Shown in pieces: positions 53,874-63,002 of a stretch of 64,000 nt of DNA. Made by a program: the position numbers and the translations under genes. This DNA comes from Dyadobacter sp. CY343. GTDB lineage: Bacteria; Bacteroidota; Bacteroidia; Cytophagales; Spirosomataceae. The DNA is taken from contig NZ_JAJUXK010000002.1 in assembly GCF_021390335.1 (NCBI RefSeq), positions 1 to 64,000 on the forward strand, written 5' to 3'. Within the stretch, counting starts at the first letter, position 1. Each line of letters opens with the position of its first letter. The notes below the pieces were generated by a model. It saw only the letters and a program-made list of their open reading frames with translations, had not been told where the DNA came from and ran no database searches.

Positions 53874-54797
53874 ATGGCAAATACAGTAGTTGGAATTTTC
53901 GAATATGAAAGTGACGCGCAGCAAGCGCAAAACTATTTATTGGCAAATGGATTCGCTGATGGAGATGTAGATATTAAAACTGCGTCTTACAAGTCGGATG
54001 CGAAGGAAGAAACCGTAACTGACCGGGACCAGGATTTCGGTGACCGCGTCGGAAATTTTTTTAGAGATCTTTTTGATGGGGATGATGACGAAACTACCCG
54101 TTACTCGGAAGCCGGAAAACGTGGAACCATTGTAACTGTTCATGCAGCGACCCTGGAAGAAGCAGAGGCGGCAGCCGCTGTTCTGGATGATTTCGGTGCA
54201 ATAGATGTAAACGAAAATAACTTGGGAAGTACCAGTTCTGACTCTTACATTGGATCTGAACCAGTTACCAATTCCGGTTCCTACATTGATTCTGAGCCGG
54301 TAACTGCTTCTGATTCGCGGATCGGTTCCGACTCCTTGATTGGTGCAGATGATGTAACTGAGTCAGACTCGGTATTTAATAAGAATTTCGTTGCTGGCGA
54401 CGAGTCAGCTTCGCTGCCTATCATTGAGGAAGAACTTACGGTTGGTAAGCAGGAAATTGAGACGGGTGGCGTGCGGTTGAGAAGCCGGATTATTCAACGC
54501 CCCGTTCAGGAGAGCATCCGCCTCCGTCAGGAGCAGGTAACTATCAACAGAACGCCGGTTGACCGCGTTGCTACAGATTCCGAATTTGATACTTTCAGAG
54601 AAGGTACCATTGAAATGAAGGAATATGCTGAAATACCAGTTGTGAGCAAAGAGGCGCGTGTGGTAGAAGAGGTTAGCCTGAATAAAACTGTGGAGGAACG
54701 CGACGAGATTATCAGCGAAACTGTGCGTCACACCGAAGTTGACGTCGAGGATCTGACAGATGAAGAAAGACTTCGGAGGTCGGGTTTAGATTTGTAA
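53874..54797 (+). CDS. YflT-like/DUF2382 fused stress protein with internal repeats
   Basis: The 307-residue protein has an N-terminal heat-induced stress domain of the YflT/GSP type (about 1-112, VGIFEYESDAQQAQNYLLANG), a spacer made of short degenerate repeats (about 122-165; SYIGSEPVTNSG, SYIDSEPVTASD, SRIGSDSLIGADD), and a C-terminal DUF2382 domain (about 180-300, VGKQEIETGGVRLRSRI, NKTVEERDEI). The two-domain layout matches widespread bacterial stress proteins, but the repeat spacer is not typical. It ends an operon with YtxH and the small DUF2382 gene, closed by a terminator. Confidence 0.85.
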   Translation: MANTVVGIFEYESDAQQAQNYLLANGFADGDVDIKTASYKSDAKEETVTDRDQDFGDRVGNFFRDLFDGDDDETTRYSEAGKRGTIVTVHAATLEEAEAAAAVLDDFGAIDVNENNLGSTSSDSYIGSEPVTNSGSYIDSEPVTASDSRIGSDSLIGADDVTESDSVFNKNFVAGDESASLPIIEEELTVGKQEIETGGVRLRSRIIQRPVQESIRLRQEQVTINRTPVDRVATDSEFDTFREGTIEMKEYAEIPVVSKEARVVEEVSLNKTVEERDEIISETVRHTEVDVEDLTDEERLRRSGLDL

Positions 54798-54824
54798 GAA
54801 GTGATATTTTAAAATGCATACTGG

Positions 54825-54846
54825 CCCCTGCTTCGGCAGGGGTTTT
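54825..54846 (+). terminator. terminator after the stress operon
   Basis: Stem CCCCTGC and GCAGGGG closes a TTCG tetraloop and is followed by TTTT, 28 bp after the stop of the fused DUF2382 gene. Confidence 0.9.
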
Positions 54847-54892
54847 GTTTTCCCATAGTGTCTATTTTTTATTCATACTAAACTTTTAATAT

Positions 54893-55420
54893 ATGTTTGA
54901 CCAGATATTTGATATGATCCGCCAAAGCGGCCAAAGTACTGTTATGGACAATGATCAGGTTCCGAATGAGCATAACGAAGACGTTTTAAAAGAAGCCCAC
55001 AATGCCGTGGTCAGCGGACTGGAAAATGTTAAAGATACTGATCAGGCAAACGGCCTTTTTGAGTCTGTACAAAGCGGCTCAGCGCAATCTAATCCGGCGG
55101 TGCAGCAGATCTCCAATAATTTCATGGGGAGCATTATGAACAAATTCGGGATCAGTTCCGGTGCAGCGGCCTCTATTGCAGCGGCGCTTATCCCGATGGT
55201 AATCAGCAAGGTAGTCGGCAGGAATAACCAGCAAGGCGGCGCAGGCGGTTTTGATCTGGGCGGTTTGCTCTCCGGCCTGACTGGCGGAAACGCCGGGAGT
55301 ACCAATACCACACAAAGTGGCGGTTTGGGAGGTACTATCAACAGTGCTGGACGAAAACTGGGCCTTGATAAAGACGGTGACGGAGATGTAGATCTTCGCG
55401 ATTTGTCAAAAATGTTCTAG
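54893..55420 (+). CDS. DUF937-family protein with EF-hand-like tail
   Basis: The 175-residue protein has a DUF937-type region, with a helical segment (VQQISNNFMGSIMNKFGISSGAAASI) and Gly-rich loops (GGAGGFDLGGLLSGLTGG). The final LGLDKDGDGDVDLRDLSKM is a calcium-binding-loop (dockerin/EF-hand) motif. It is preceded by a terminator, so it has its own promoter, but its place suggests a stress-related role. Function unknown. Confidence 0.78.
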   Translation: MFDQIFDMIRQSGQSTVMDNDQVPNEHNEDVLKEAHNAVVSGLENVKDTDQANGLFESVQSGSAQSNPAVQQISNNFMGSIMNKFGISSGAAASIAAALIPMVISKVVGRNNQQGGAGGFDLGGLLSGLTGGNAGSTNTTQSGGLGGTINSAGRKLGLDKDGDGDVDLRDLSKMF

Positions 55421-55450
55421 GCACTTTTTAAATTAGCCTAAAACAAAAAA

Positions 55451-55485
55451 AGCCGGGCGCTTTCCAGATAGGAGAGCGCCCGGCT
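55451..55485. terminator. bidirectional terminator before EPS cluster
   Basis: Arms AGCCGGGCGCT and AGCGCCCGGCT flank a 13-base loop. An A-run stands before it (read as T-run on the minus strand). It separates the convergent DUF937 and sugar transferase genes. Confidence 0.88.
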
Positions 55486-55499
55486 GCATTATAAGGCTA

Positions 55500-56867
55500 T
55501 TAACGGCCTTTGCCCAGGAGGACCACCTGAATCGTTAACCCGATCACATACAGATCGGTAACCAGACTGTACGTGTTGAGATAAAGCATATCGTATTTTA
55601 ATCTAAGCAAATTTTCAGACGAGCTCGTTGCGTAACCTACTTTCACCTGCCCGATCGACGTGATACCCGGCCGGATCGTCAGCACTTTCTGGAAGTCGTG
55701 ACTGGCTTCTTTCATGAGCATATCCACATCGTACTGATTCAGTGGCCGCGGGCCTACAATCGACATTTGCCCCATTAATACATTCAGGAATTGTGGCAGC
55801 TCGTCTAGCCGGGTGCGGCGCAGGAAGTTGCCTACCGGTGTCAGACGGGGATCTTTTTTGCCGAGTGAATGCTGCAATCCATAGGTATGCGCGTCCATAT
55901 ACATCGTCCGGAACTTGATGATCTTGAAAGTCTGGCCCCACCTGCCGGTACGGTCCTGCATAAAAAACACAGTTCCTTTCGACGAAACTTTTACCAGTAA
56001 CATAACCAGAAGAAACACAGGCAAGCCCAGGATCATGATCACTGAGGAGAAGGCAATATCAAAAGCGCGTTTTGTAAACTGTTCGTCGATTTCGGTAAAT
56101 GCCTTTGTTTGAACATTAATGATCGGGTATGTTTCGCGCGGCTCGAATGCGAATTTATTGTTTAGAAAACCATGGTAGTCGGGTACCAGCCGCACGTGCG
56201 TTTTCTTTCTTTCCGCCAGCCTGATCACGTCTTTGATCTGTTCATTGTTCATTTCGGACAGGCAGCAGTAAATATAGTCCGGGCGCTCGGTTTCGATGAA
56301 GTTTTCCAGACTTTCTGCCTGCGTCCGCATGTTCTGGATCTTGAATGTTCCGCAAAAAAAGTAGCCCAGTTCCTGGCGGTTGTCGTAAAATCCCTTCGCC
56401 AGCCCGCTCAGATCACCATTTCCGATGATCACGTAGCGTTTCAGATTATAGCCTGATTTCCGGAGGTATTGCAGAACCAGCGTAGCCGCTCCGTGCGTCG
56501 CCAGGGCAAGGAAAGTGAAGATTTTGTAGGAAATAAAAACCAGGTTTTCACTGAATCCGCTTTGCTCACCGCTCACATAAACGAACAGTTCGAGGAAAAA
56601 TAAGTGAACGGTAATAGCTAGGATCAGTTTCAAAAACCGGCTGTAACTATTGTAAGTAACGCGCGTAAATGAATAGAGCCGAAAAACATTGATACACAGG
56701 ATCCAGATCAGATTGCTGACCAGGAAAAGATTGAGATAAGCGTGATACGAAAACGGGGCCAGCGATGTGAGCACCATTTCGTGCGTAATCAGGAAAGAGA
56801 TGTTTAGCAGTAAAATGTCAGTCCATAAATGAAAAGCTGGCAGGGAGGAGGTAAAGTAATTTTTCAT
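55500..56867 (-). CDS. initiating sugar transferase of EPS synthesis (polyprenyl-phosphate type)
   Basis: The 455-residue membrane enzyme of the WcaJ/ExoY polyisoprenyl glycosylphosphotransferase family moves sugar phosphate onto undecaprenyl phosphate to begin an EPS repeat. The N-terminal half has about four spans (20-110) and a nucleotide-binding-like region. After a span near residue 280 comes the catalytic domain ([54 protein letters not shown]). It follows the glycosyltransferase gene by 96 bp on the same strand and is likely cotranscribed from the repeat-controlled promoter at 57998-58081. Confidence 0.92.
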   Translation of the reverse strand: MKNYFTSSLPAFHLWTDILLLNISFLITHEMVLTSLAPFSYHAYLNLFLVSNLIWILCINVFRLYSFTRVTYNSYSRFLKLILAITVHLFFLELFVYVSGEQSGFSENLVFISYKIFTFLALATHGAATLVLQYLRKSGYNLKRYVIIGNGDLSGLAKGFYDNRQELGYFFCGTFKIQNMRTQAESLENFIETERPDYIYCCLSEMNNEQIKDVIRLAERKKTHVRLVPDYHGFLNNKFAFEPRETYPIINVQTKAFTEIDEQFTKRAFDIAFSSVIMILGLPVFLLVMLLVKVSSKGTVFFMQDRTGRWGQTFKIIKFRTMYMDAHTYGLQHSLGKKDPRLTPVGNFLRRTRLDELPQFLNVLMGQMSIVGPRPLNQYDVDMLMKEASHDFQKVLTIRPGITSIGQVKVGYATSSSENLLRLKYDMLYLNTYSLVTDLYVIGLTIQVVLLGKGR

Positions 56868-56963
56868 AAACGATTCCGGGAGGTTAACTTTTTGAACGTG
56901 AGTAGTAAAGGGTATTGGTTTAAAATGATGATAGATACATATTGGCGCTATCGCAACTCAGAA

Positions 56964-57899
56964 TTAGCAGGACATCAGGCTCCTGAATTTCTGAATGATG
57001 CGGCTGCTGAATGAGCCTCTGTTACCAAGTGATCTTTCAGCATAATTTCTTTCGTATTGGTCGTTTGCTCTGACTTCTACATTTGATCCGGTGCTTTTCC
57101 AGTTCTTTGTTTCGTAAAAACTATGTGTAAGCTCGGTGTCTCTCTTGGGATTGAAGTATGCATCTTCGAGACCGATATTGCTGATCAGGTTGACGTTGGG
57201 GACTGCGGCGAGGCCGTAGTTTTTAAACAGCGTATATTGCCACTGAATACTCCATGTGTGCTTTTTGGTTTCACCGTACACTTCATCGAATTTTTCCTGC
57301 CAATACTTCGCAATGTCCGTATTCTTGAAAAGCCTCTGTGCGCGCATTTGATTCTTGATCTCGGGAAGTTGTTCCATCCAGAAATCATATTTATTCCAGG
57401 CTCTTTTCCAGGTTGCCCAGCCGGAAATATTTCCAACCAGGGAAAAGAAGTGATCCGGCCCGCGCATGTTTACTTCTTCATTCCATCTGGCTCCCGATAC
57501 GTGCATGACACGATCGTTGGTACTGTATCTGTCGAGCATGGATTTGCAAAATGTAAAGAAGGTAGGATGAGGCAGGCAATCGTCTTCCAGAATTATCAAT
57601 TTTTCACATGTTTCAAATGCCCAGCTAATCGCGGAAGAAATCCCGAGGGCACTTCCCATATTTGTTTCGGCCAGCCAACGCTCCACTTTGCATTCCCAAT
57701 TAATCTGCGATTCGTCAAAAAAGCATCGGCAAGTGTCAACAAGTTCCAGTTCTTCGGGCAATCCGTTTCGGGGCGCATCTGAAAATATATATAGCCTGGA
57801 AGGTTTTAATTTTCTGATCTGTTCAAATACGTGACATGTAGTCTCTGGCCTGTTGAATGTGATCAGCAGTACAGGAATGTCAAACAATTTCTTATCCAT
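56964..57899 (-). CDS. glycosyltransferase family 2-like protein
   Basis: The 311-residue protein has an N-terminal nucleotide-sugar fold (VLLITFNRPETT), a metal-binding LEDDCLPHPTFF motif (about 97-108), and GWATWKRAWNKYD, typical of the GT2-like branch that acts on surface polysaccharides. No membrane span is visible. It is the first gene of a minus-strand operon with the initiating sugar transferase, about 90 bp downstream of the inferred start of transcription. Confidence 0.82.
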   Translation of the reverse strand: MDKKLFDIPVLLITFNRPETTCHVFEQIRKLKPSRLYIFSDAPRNGLPEELELVDTCRCFFDESQINWECKVERWLAETNMGSALGISSAISWAFETCEKLIILEDDCLPHPTFFTFCKSMLDRYSTNDRVMHVSGARWNEEVNMRGPDHFFSLVGNISGWATWKRAWNKYDFWMEQLPEIKNQMRAQRLFKNTDIAKYWQEKFDEVYGETKKHTWSIQWQYTLFKNYGLAAVPNVNLISNIGLEDAYFNPKRDTELTHSFYETKNWKSTGSNVEVRANDQYERNYAERSLGNRGSFSSRIIQKFRSLMSC

Positions 57900-57997
57900 T
57901 AAGAATTTTAAAATTTTAGAGGGTCATATCTGTTCCAGCCGGTGTTGATCGGAGGAGGGTTGAGTTTTTTAGTGTATGTATTCTGGAATTTGTAAAT

Positions 57998-58081
57998 CGA
58001 AGGTATTACATTAAATATAACCGTAGCGGGCTTTTGGGGCAAAGTGCACGTAAATTGGGGTCACAAACTATCTGATCGGGG
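57998..58081 (-). promoter_or_regulatory. 21-bp CCCC-repeat operator and -7 box, EPS promoter 1
   Basis: Read on the minus strand there are three CCCC blocks at 58081-58078, 58060-58057 and 58039-58036, each 21 bp from the next. The last is CCCCAAAAGC. The sequence TACCTTCG at 58005-57998 matches TAnnTTTG except one base, and its final G is 41 bp from the first C of the last block. It drives the glycosyltransferase and sugar transferase. Confidence 0.7.
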
Positions 58082-58499
58082 TGTTTTGCAACCGAATTAA
58101 AATAGATAAATAGCTGATTTAGGTTGTCGTATTAAACTTTATCTAATTGATAAGGAATTTCAATTTCAAAATCAATAAGAATATAAATATGTATCCTGTG
58201 AAAATGTAAATAGAATATTAATCGTTGAACATTTGTATATTATTTCAATTTAAATTCGGAACGATAACTAAATATGCATTTTGGATTTATTTTTCCAATA
58301 CTAGTTTTAATAAGAAACCGTATTAGTTGAAAGATATATATAAGTATATGTATATTGAAATGTAAACTACATAGTCAGATACCAGCTACTATTTTTACAA
58401 TAAGCGCGTTAGTACTACAACTCGTGTCGAAATAAATAATTAGTATCAGGGAGTACATTTGTAAATATATATCGTCTCCACAATAACCCCGACTTACAC
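58082..58499. other. AT-rich divergent spacer without genes
   Basis: This strongly AT-rich stretch between two divergent EPS promoters has no credible gene. A 69-codon minus-strand frame at 58375-58584 overlaps promoter 2 and has no family sense. An extra CCCC at 58487-58490 lies 13 bp before the first spaced block of promoter 2. Confidence 0.6.
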
Positions 58500-58562
58500 C
58501 CCCGAATTTCGATACGATCACCCCAAAAGCAGGGATGGTAAATATTGCATATACTAATATTG
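58500..58562 (+). promoter_or_regulatory. 21-bp CCCC-repeat operator and -7 box, EPS promoter 2
   Basis: CCCC blocks stand at 58500-58503 and 58521-58524, the latter reading CCCCAAAAGC. The third position upstream (58479) is degenerate. The box TAATATTG at 58555-58562 differs from TAnnTTTG by one base, and its final G is 41 bp from the first C of the last block. The lyase-like gene starts 77 bp further on. Confidence 0.65.
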
Positions 58563-58638
58563 TGAACGAAATGCTTCCGGGCACCGACTTAATAACCCTC
58601 TTCGTTCAGAATATTTAAATACAACTCCTCGTCACTCT

Positions 58639-59535
58639 ATGAATTTTTCTTCATACCGGATCGCAAACTTTGTTGGTTATGCAGTTTGCTCAGCAGCCAT
58701 ATTCTTCTGCCTTCAATCATGCGAACGTCTTGGGATTTCCAAGAAGAAACATGAGCCGACAAAGCCGGAGGTAGCAAATGACACGATCGCTCATTTTGAT
58801 TTTGAACATGGGATAGGCGAGTGGCCGGAAAAGGTGGTATGCTGCCCCTGGTCAGCAAAACTGGACAGTTCAGTAAGTAGGGGAGGCAAGAAGTCGCTGC
58901 GCTTTGAGCTACAGGAAGCATCTTTCACAAAAGAGCAAAAAAATACACTGATTGGTCCCGAGGCGGTTTACGGGCTGATACCCAACGATGTGAAGGAGGG
59001 TTGGTTTGCGTTTTCAGTGCTGTTTCCGCAAACTTTCACAAAGGATACGATAGAGGAAAGCATCGTTTCCTGGCAGTCACTTCCTGATTTTGATGCGGGT
59101 GAAGAATGGCGCAGTCCGCCTTTGTTGCTTGGGGTGCTCAACGATAGTCTGGTGCTGGAAATACGGTCAGACCACAACCTGGTGACGAGACCTAATGAAT
59201 ATACGTTCGAAAGATTTAATCTCGGGCCGGTAGCCAGGGACAAATGGCTTGACTGGGTTTTTCACATCAAATGGGCTTACGATAATACAGGAAAAATAGA
59301 GGTTTGGAAAAACGATGCGCTGGTATTCCAGCGACTGAACCAGCCTAATTCCTATTATGACAGGAAGTTTCCCTATTTCAAAATCGGTATTTTGAGAATT
59401 GGCTGGACCAATGCACCGGGCTCTGTGAATACGAGGGTTTCGGGCAGTGACGAACCCAGGATAATATTCGTTGACGACATCACGGTTGGAAACGCAAAGC
59501 TTGATTATAACCACGTTCACACAAAAAGTAAATAA
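58639..59535 (+). CDS. heparin-lyase-I-like lipoprotein
   Basis: The 298-residue lipoprotein (lipobox LQSC, Cys28) carries a Polysacc_lyase (heparin lyase I-like) jelly roll: HFDFEHGIGEWPE, SRGGKKSLRFEL, WFAFSVLFPQTF, WVFHIKWAYDNTGKIEVWKND and YFKIGILRIGW. Members of this family cleave acidic polysaccharides, but many are uncharacterised. It is controlled by the same repeat promoter as the EPS genes, which suggests it trims or remodels the cell's own EPS rather than feeding on outside glycans. Catalytic residues could not be placed with certainty. Confidence 0.75.
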   Translation: MNFSSYRIANFVGYAVCSAAIFFCLQSCERLGISKKKHEPTKPEVANDTIAHFDFEHGIGEWPEKVVCCPWSAKLDSSVSRGGKKSLRFELQEASFTKEQKNTLIGPEAVYGLIPNDVKEGWFAFSVLFPQTFTKDTIEESIVSWQSLPDFDAGEEWRSPPLLLGVLNDSLVLEIRSDHNLVTRPNEYTFERFNLGPVARDKWLDWVFHIKWAYDNTGKIEVWKNDALVFQRLNQPNSYYDRKFPYFKIGILRIGWTNAPGSVNTRVSGSDEPRIIFVDDITVGNAKLDYNHVHTKSK

Positions 59536-59655
59536 TTCAATTTTTAGATCGGATCGTTATATTAAGGTTACGTATATAGTAAAACGTTTAAATGTAGCCG
59601 GTTTTCGAATTTATAAAATGAATGCAAATACATAGCCTGCTTCTCAATTTTGAAA

Positions 59656-59739
59656 CCCCTGTAAATACCCATTCCGCCCCAACGTATAGGAATGATACCC
59701 CAAAATAAGTGATTGAATAAATACTAATGCATTACTTTG
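59656..59739 (+). promoter_or_regulatory. 21-bp CCCC-repeat operator and -7 box, EPS promoter 3
   Basis: CCCC blocks stand at 59656-59659, 59677-59680 and 59698-59701, exactly 21 bp apart. The last reads CCCCAAAA. The -7 box TTACTTTG at 59732-59739 has one mismatch to TAnnTTTG, and its G is 41 bp from the first C of the last block. A TTG lies at 59713. The promoter lies downstream of the longer possible start of the export gene and supports the start at 59766. Confidence 0.72.
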
Positions 59740-59765
59740 TTCTGTTAATAAATACCCTACTCAAC

Positions 59766-60584
59766 ATGAAATTACCTTTGCCCTCTATTAAGTTGTCTAA
59801 GAGCCTTACTTCATCTTTCAGGTACCTTCCGTTCTTATTCATTCTTCTCAATTTTTCTTGCAGTTCTTACAAAAAGGTACCTTATTTTAAAGACCTCAAC
59901 CGTGATTCGTTGATCATCGAGAATGTTAAGAATTACGTGCCTATTACTGTGCAGCCTGCCGACATACTTGGAATTAATGTCAGCAGCAGAAACCCCGAAT
60001 CCTCCTCTGTCTTTAATTATAATTTGAACCGTGTTAATGGAAACATGTATGATCAGTCTGCCGACAATCCGGTTACGGGATACCTTGTCGATTACAACGG
60101 AGAAATACAGCTTCCATTAATCGGTAATTTTAAAGTAAGCGGATTAACGACTTCCGAATTGCGCAAAAAATTGACCGAAGTATTGCTGACTTATTATAAA
60201 GATCCGGTTGTTAATATCCGCATCCTTAATTTTAAAGTAGCTGTTTATGGAGATGTTCAGAGACCTGATATTTACACGCTGCACAACGAAAGAACAACGA
60301 TCACGCAGGCGCTGACACTCGCAGGAGATCTTAATATCACAGCAATGCGCAACAATATTATCCTTGTTCGTGAGCAGGATGGAAAGCGCAACTTTATTCC
60401 CATTGACCTTACTTCCAAGAAGCTCTTTGAATCTCCCTATTATTATCTGAGAAACAACGACGAGATCTACGTTCAACCTGATCGTACGAAATACGCCACT
60501 GTCGACCGCGGCTTCCGCATCACAACCCTCGCACTTTCCGGGCTTTCTATCATTGCCATCGTTCTGTCAAACTTATATAGATAA
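59766..60584 (+). CDS. Wza-like polysaccharide export lipoprotein
   Basis: The 272-residue lipoprotein (NFSCSS, Cys32) has a Poly_export domain (about 55-145, VQPADILGINVSSRNP, GYLVDYNGEIQLPLIGNFKVSGLTT) and an SLBB domain (about 160-240, VAVYGDVQRPDIYTL), with a final hydrophobic helix (about 250-270). It should form the outer-membrane export channel for EPS. I use the start MKLPLPS; the frame opens at 59727, but that would lie before the mapped -7 box. The Wzc-like gene follows after 8 bp. Confidence 0.9.
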   Translation: MKLPLPSIKLSKSLTSSFRYLPFLFILLNFSCSSYKKVPYFKDLNRDSLIIENVKNYVPITVQPADILGINVSSRNPESSSVFNYNLNRVNGNMYDQSADNPVTGYLVDYNGEIQLPLIGNFKVSGLTTSELRKKLTEVLLTYYKDPVVNIRILNFKVAVYGDVQRPDIYTLHNERTTITQALTLAGDLNITAMRNNIILVREQDGKRNFIPIDLTSKKLFESPYYYLRNNDEIYVQPDRTKYATVDRGFRITTLALSGLSIIAIVLSNLYR

Positions 60585-60592
60585 CAGTCATA

Positions 60593-62953
60593 ATGAATAT
60601 CCAACAGGCACAAATTACCGCCTTCGCCTTTTCAGACCCTAAGAATAAAAATGGAAAAGGAAGCTCGTCCATTCAGCGCTACCTGTACCACTGGCCGCTT
60701 TTCGTAATAGGAATGGCAATAACAGGAACGTTGTTTTTCTTTTACCTAAAAACCGATAAGCCGGTGTACGAAGTGAAAGCTTCACTGCTGATCCAGGATG
60801 AAAAAAAGACCCCTAATCAACAGGCGCCGCTTCAAGAAATCAACCTTCTGAATTCAACCCGGATCATCGAAAATGAATTCGAAATTCTGAAATCAAAGCA
60901 GTTGATCGGTCAGGTTATTTCCGATTTGCAGCTGGCAGTTCAGTATCGCAAAAAGGATAGTTTCGGCTACACGGATCTGTATAAAGACAGCCCCGTTAAG
61001 TTAACCGTTCCCGGCGCGCCGGATGCAGCGAAGTATGGCAAATTCAACATCGTTATTAACAGCCCGAATACTTTTATCATTAAATATCCAAATGATAGAG
61101 AGCAGGAAGTTGCATTCAATAGTGAAGTAAAAGACGAATACGGAACGTGGAAACTGGAAGCCGTGAAGGACCTTACTTCCTATATCAACTCAGAAATCGA
61201 AATCGCTAATCTGGATCCCGATTTTCTGGCCATTGATTACCAGAAACGCATTGATGTAACCCTTTCGAATAAGCTCTCAACAACGATCGTATTGTCTTTG
61301 CACGACCAGGTTCCGCAGCGTGGAAAAGATGTACTTAATACGTTGATTAACAATTATAACCAAGTAAGAACGGTTTCGAAAAACCAGGAGATCAAAAATA
61401 CGATCGACTTTCTCGACCAGCGCCTGAACTCCCTGCGTGTGGAGCTGAATGATGCGGAAAGAGGGATTGAAACCTTTAAAAGCAGCCGCGGGCTTACTGA
61501 TATGACGTCGGACTCGAAGATCAGTCTGGAAAATATGCAGGCTAACGACGCGAGACTTAATGATGTGAATATCAAGCTCAGCGTGATCTCGGGTGTTGAA
61601 AAATATATCAGATCCGCGCAAGGTCCGGATAAAGTGCCTACCACGCTTGGAATAGACGATCCAGCTTTGAGCAGTCAGATTGAAAAACTGGCTTTGCTGC
61701 AATTGCAGCGCGAAAAATTGCTTGCGACAACGCCGGAAACCAATCCCGACTTTGAACCGATCAATCGGCAGATTTCAACCACGAAAACTGCTATCAAGGA
61801 GAACGTGGAAAATATCAGGACTTCACTGGTAAATACCCGTGATAAGCTGCAAACCTACAACCGCAAGTTTGAGTCTTCGATCAAGAATATTCCGACGCAG
61901 GAGCGGCAATACGTGAATATCAAGAGACAGCAATCGATCAAGGAAAGTCTTTATAACTATCTGTTACAGAAGAGGGAAGAGGTATCTATCCGCTACGCAT
62001 CGAGCCTGGAAGAAGACAGGGTGGTGGACAGGGCTTATGCAGGCGCTCCGTCGGGTACGATGAAATCGCTGGCTGCCGCGCTGGCACTGATCTTCGGATT
62101 CGGGCTGCCGTTTGGGATCGTGTACATGAGAATCCACTTTACATCCAAAATCGAAGACGTTTCCGAGATCACTGATGCTGTTAAGATTCCTGTAATCGGA
62201 GAATTGTTGCTTGAAACGGGTAAAAAGAAGGTGCCTGCCAACAGTAACTGGACTACCGCGATCAGCGAGCAGATCAGGGCGATACGGATCAGGTTACAGC
62301 ATATTTACAGCGATAAAAGAAAGGGTAGGGTCATTCTGATCACGTCCAGCGTGGCAGGCGAGGGGAAAAGCTTTTTAAGCAGCAACCTGGCACTGGCTAC
62401 GGCGTTCGCAGGAAGAAAAACCGTGTTGGTTGAACTTGATCTGCGCAAACCAAAGATCCTTAAAAACTTCAAAATGGACAGCTCGCTTCCCGGTGTGAGC
62501 GATTACCTGGCCGGAGAAACGTCGGTTGACAAGATCATTCAAAATTCGAATGCTGACGCTTACCTGGATATTATCGGCAGCGGAACCGCGCTACCAAATC
62601 CATCGCAAATCCTTGAAAACGGCGAATTGCAGCAGTTAATACAGGATCTGGCGAACGTTTATGACGACATTATCATAGACAGCCCACCCGTGCATTTGAT
62701 TTCAGACGCATTGCTTTTCGCTAAAATGGCTGATCTGACGCTTTATGTGATGAGACAGGGCGTGACCAGCAAATCGGAACTTGCGTTCATTAAAGATCTG
62801 CAAAGGCAGAATCATTTGCCCAACCTGAATATTGTGTTCAATGGCGTGCAAAGCCGTAAATACGGATATGGATACAGCTACGATATGAACTATTACGATC
62901 AGAAACCCGGCATTCTGAGCCCGGTGTTCAGCAATTTCGCTGACCGTTTCTAG
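60593..62953 (+). CDS. Wzc-like tyrosine autokinase / chain-length regulator
   Basis: The 786-residue inner-membrane protein has a Wzz domain (about 25-200, spans near 37-57 and 500-520), a long periplasmic coiled coil with a GNVR domain (about 400-480) and a cytoplasmic BY-kinase domain (about 560-770) with Walker A SSVAGEGKS, Walker A' VELDLRKP and IIIDSPP. The Tyr-rich tail KYGYGYSYDMNYYD is the autophosphorylation site. It regulates chain length and export together with the Wza-like partner just upstream. Confidence 0.93.
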   Translation: MNIQQAQITAFAFSDPKNKNGKGSSSIQRYLYHWPLFVIGMAITGTLFFFYLKTDKPVYEVKASLLIQDEKKTPNQQAPLQEINLLNSTRIIENEFEILKSKQLIGQVISDLQLAVQYRKKDSFGYTDLYKDSPVKLTVPGAPDAAKYGKFNIVINSPNTFIIKYPNDREQEVAFNSEVKDEYGTWKLEAVKDLTSYINSEIEIANLDPDFLAIDYQKRIDVTLSNKLSTTIVLSLHDQVPQRGKDVLNTLINNYNQVRTVSKNQEIKNTIDFLDQRLNSLRVELNDAERGIETFKSSRGLTDMTSDSKISLENMQANDARLNDVNIKLSVISGVEKYIRSAQGPDKVPTTLGIDDPALSSQIEKLALLQLQREKLLATTPETNPDFEPINRQISTTKTAIKENVENIRTSLVNTRDKLQTYNRKFESSIKNIPTQERQYVNIKRQQSIKESLYNYLLQKREEVSIRYASSLEEDRVVDRAYAGAPSGTMKSLAAALALIFGFGLPFGIVYMRIHFTSKIEDVSEITDAVKIPVIGELLLETGKKKVPANSNWTTAISEQIRAIRIRLQHIYSDKRKGRVILITSSVAGEGKSFLSSNLALATAFAGRKTVLVELDLRKPKILKNFKMDSSLPGVSDYLAGETSVDKIIQNSNADAYLDIIGSGTALPNPSQILENGELQQLIQDLANVYDDIIIDSPPVHLISDALLFAKMADLTLYVMRQGVTSKSELAFIKDLQRQNHLPNLNIVFNGVQSRKYGYGYSYDMNYYDQKPGILSPVFSNFADRF

Positions 62954-63002
62954 GTAAGTCAATACATTAAGAACAGCCAGAACAGACTGTAACTACTCAA
63001 CG

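Noticed and set aside
58375..58584. 69-codon minus-strand frame in the AT-rich EPS spacer
   Set aside because: It overlaps the repeat promoter, has no leader or motif and lies in low-complexity AT-rich DNA.
59727..59765. Longer start for the Wza-like gene
   Set aside because: The -7 box at 59732-59739 would fall inside it, and the lipoprotein leader fits the start at 59766.
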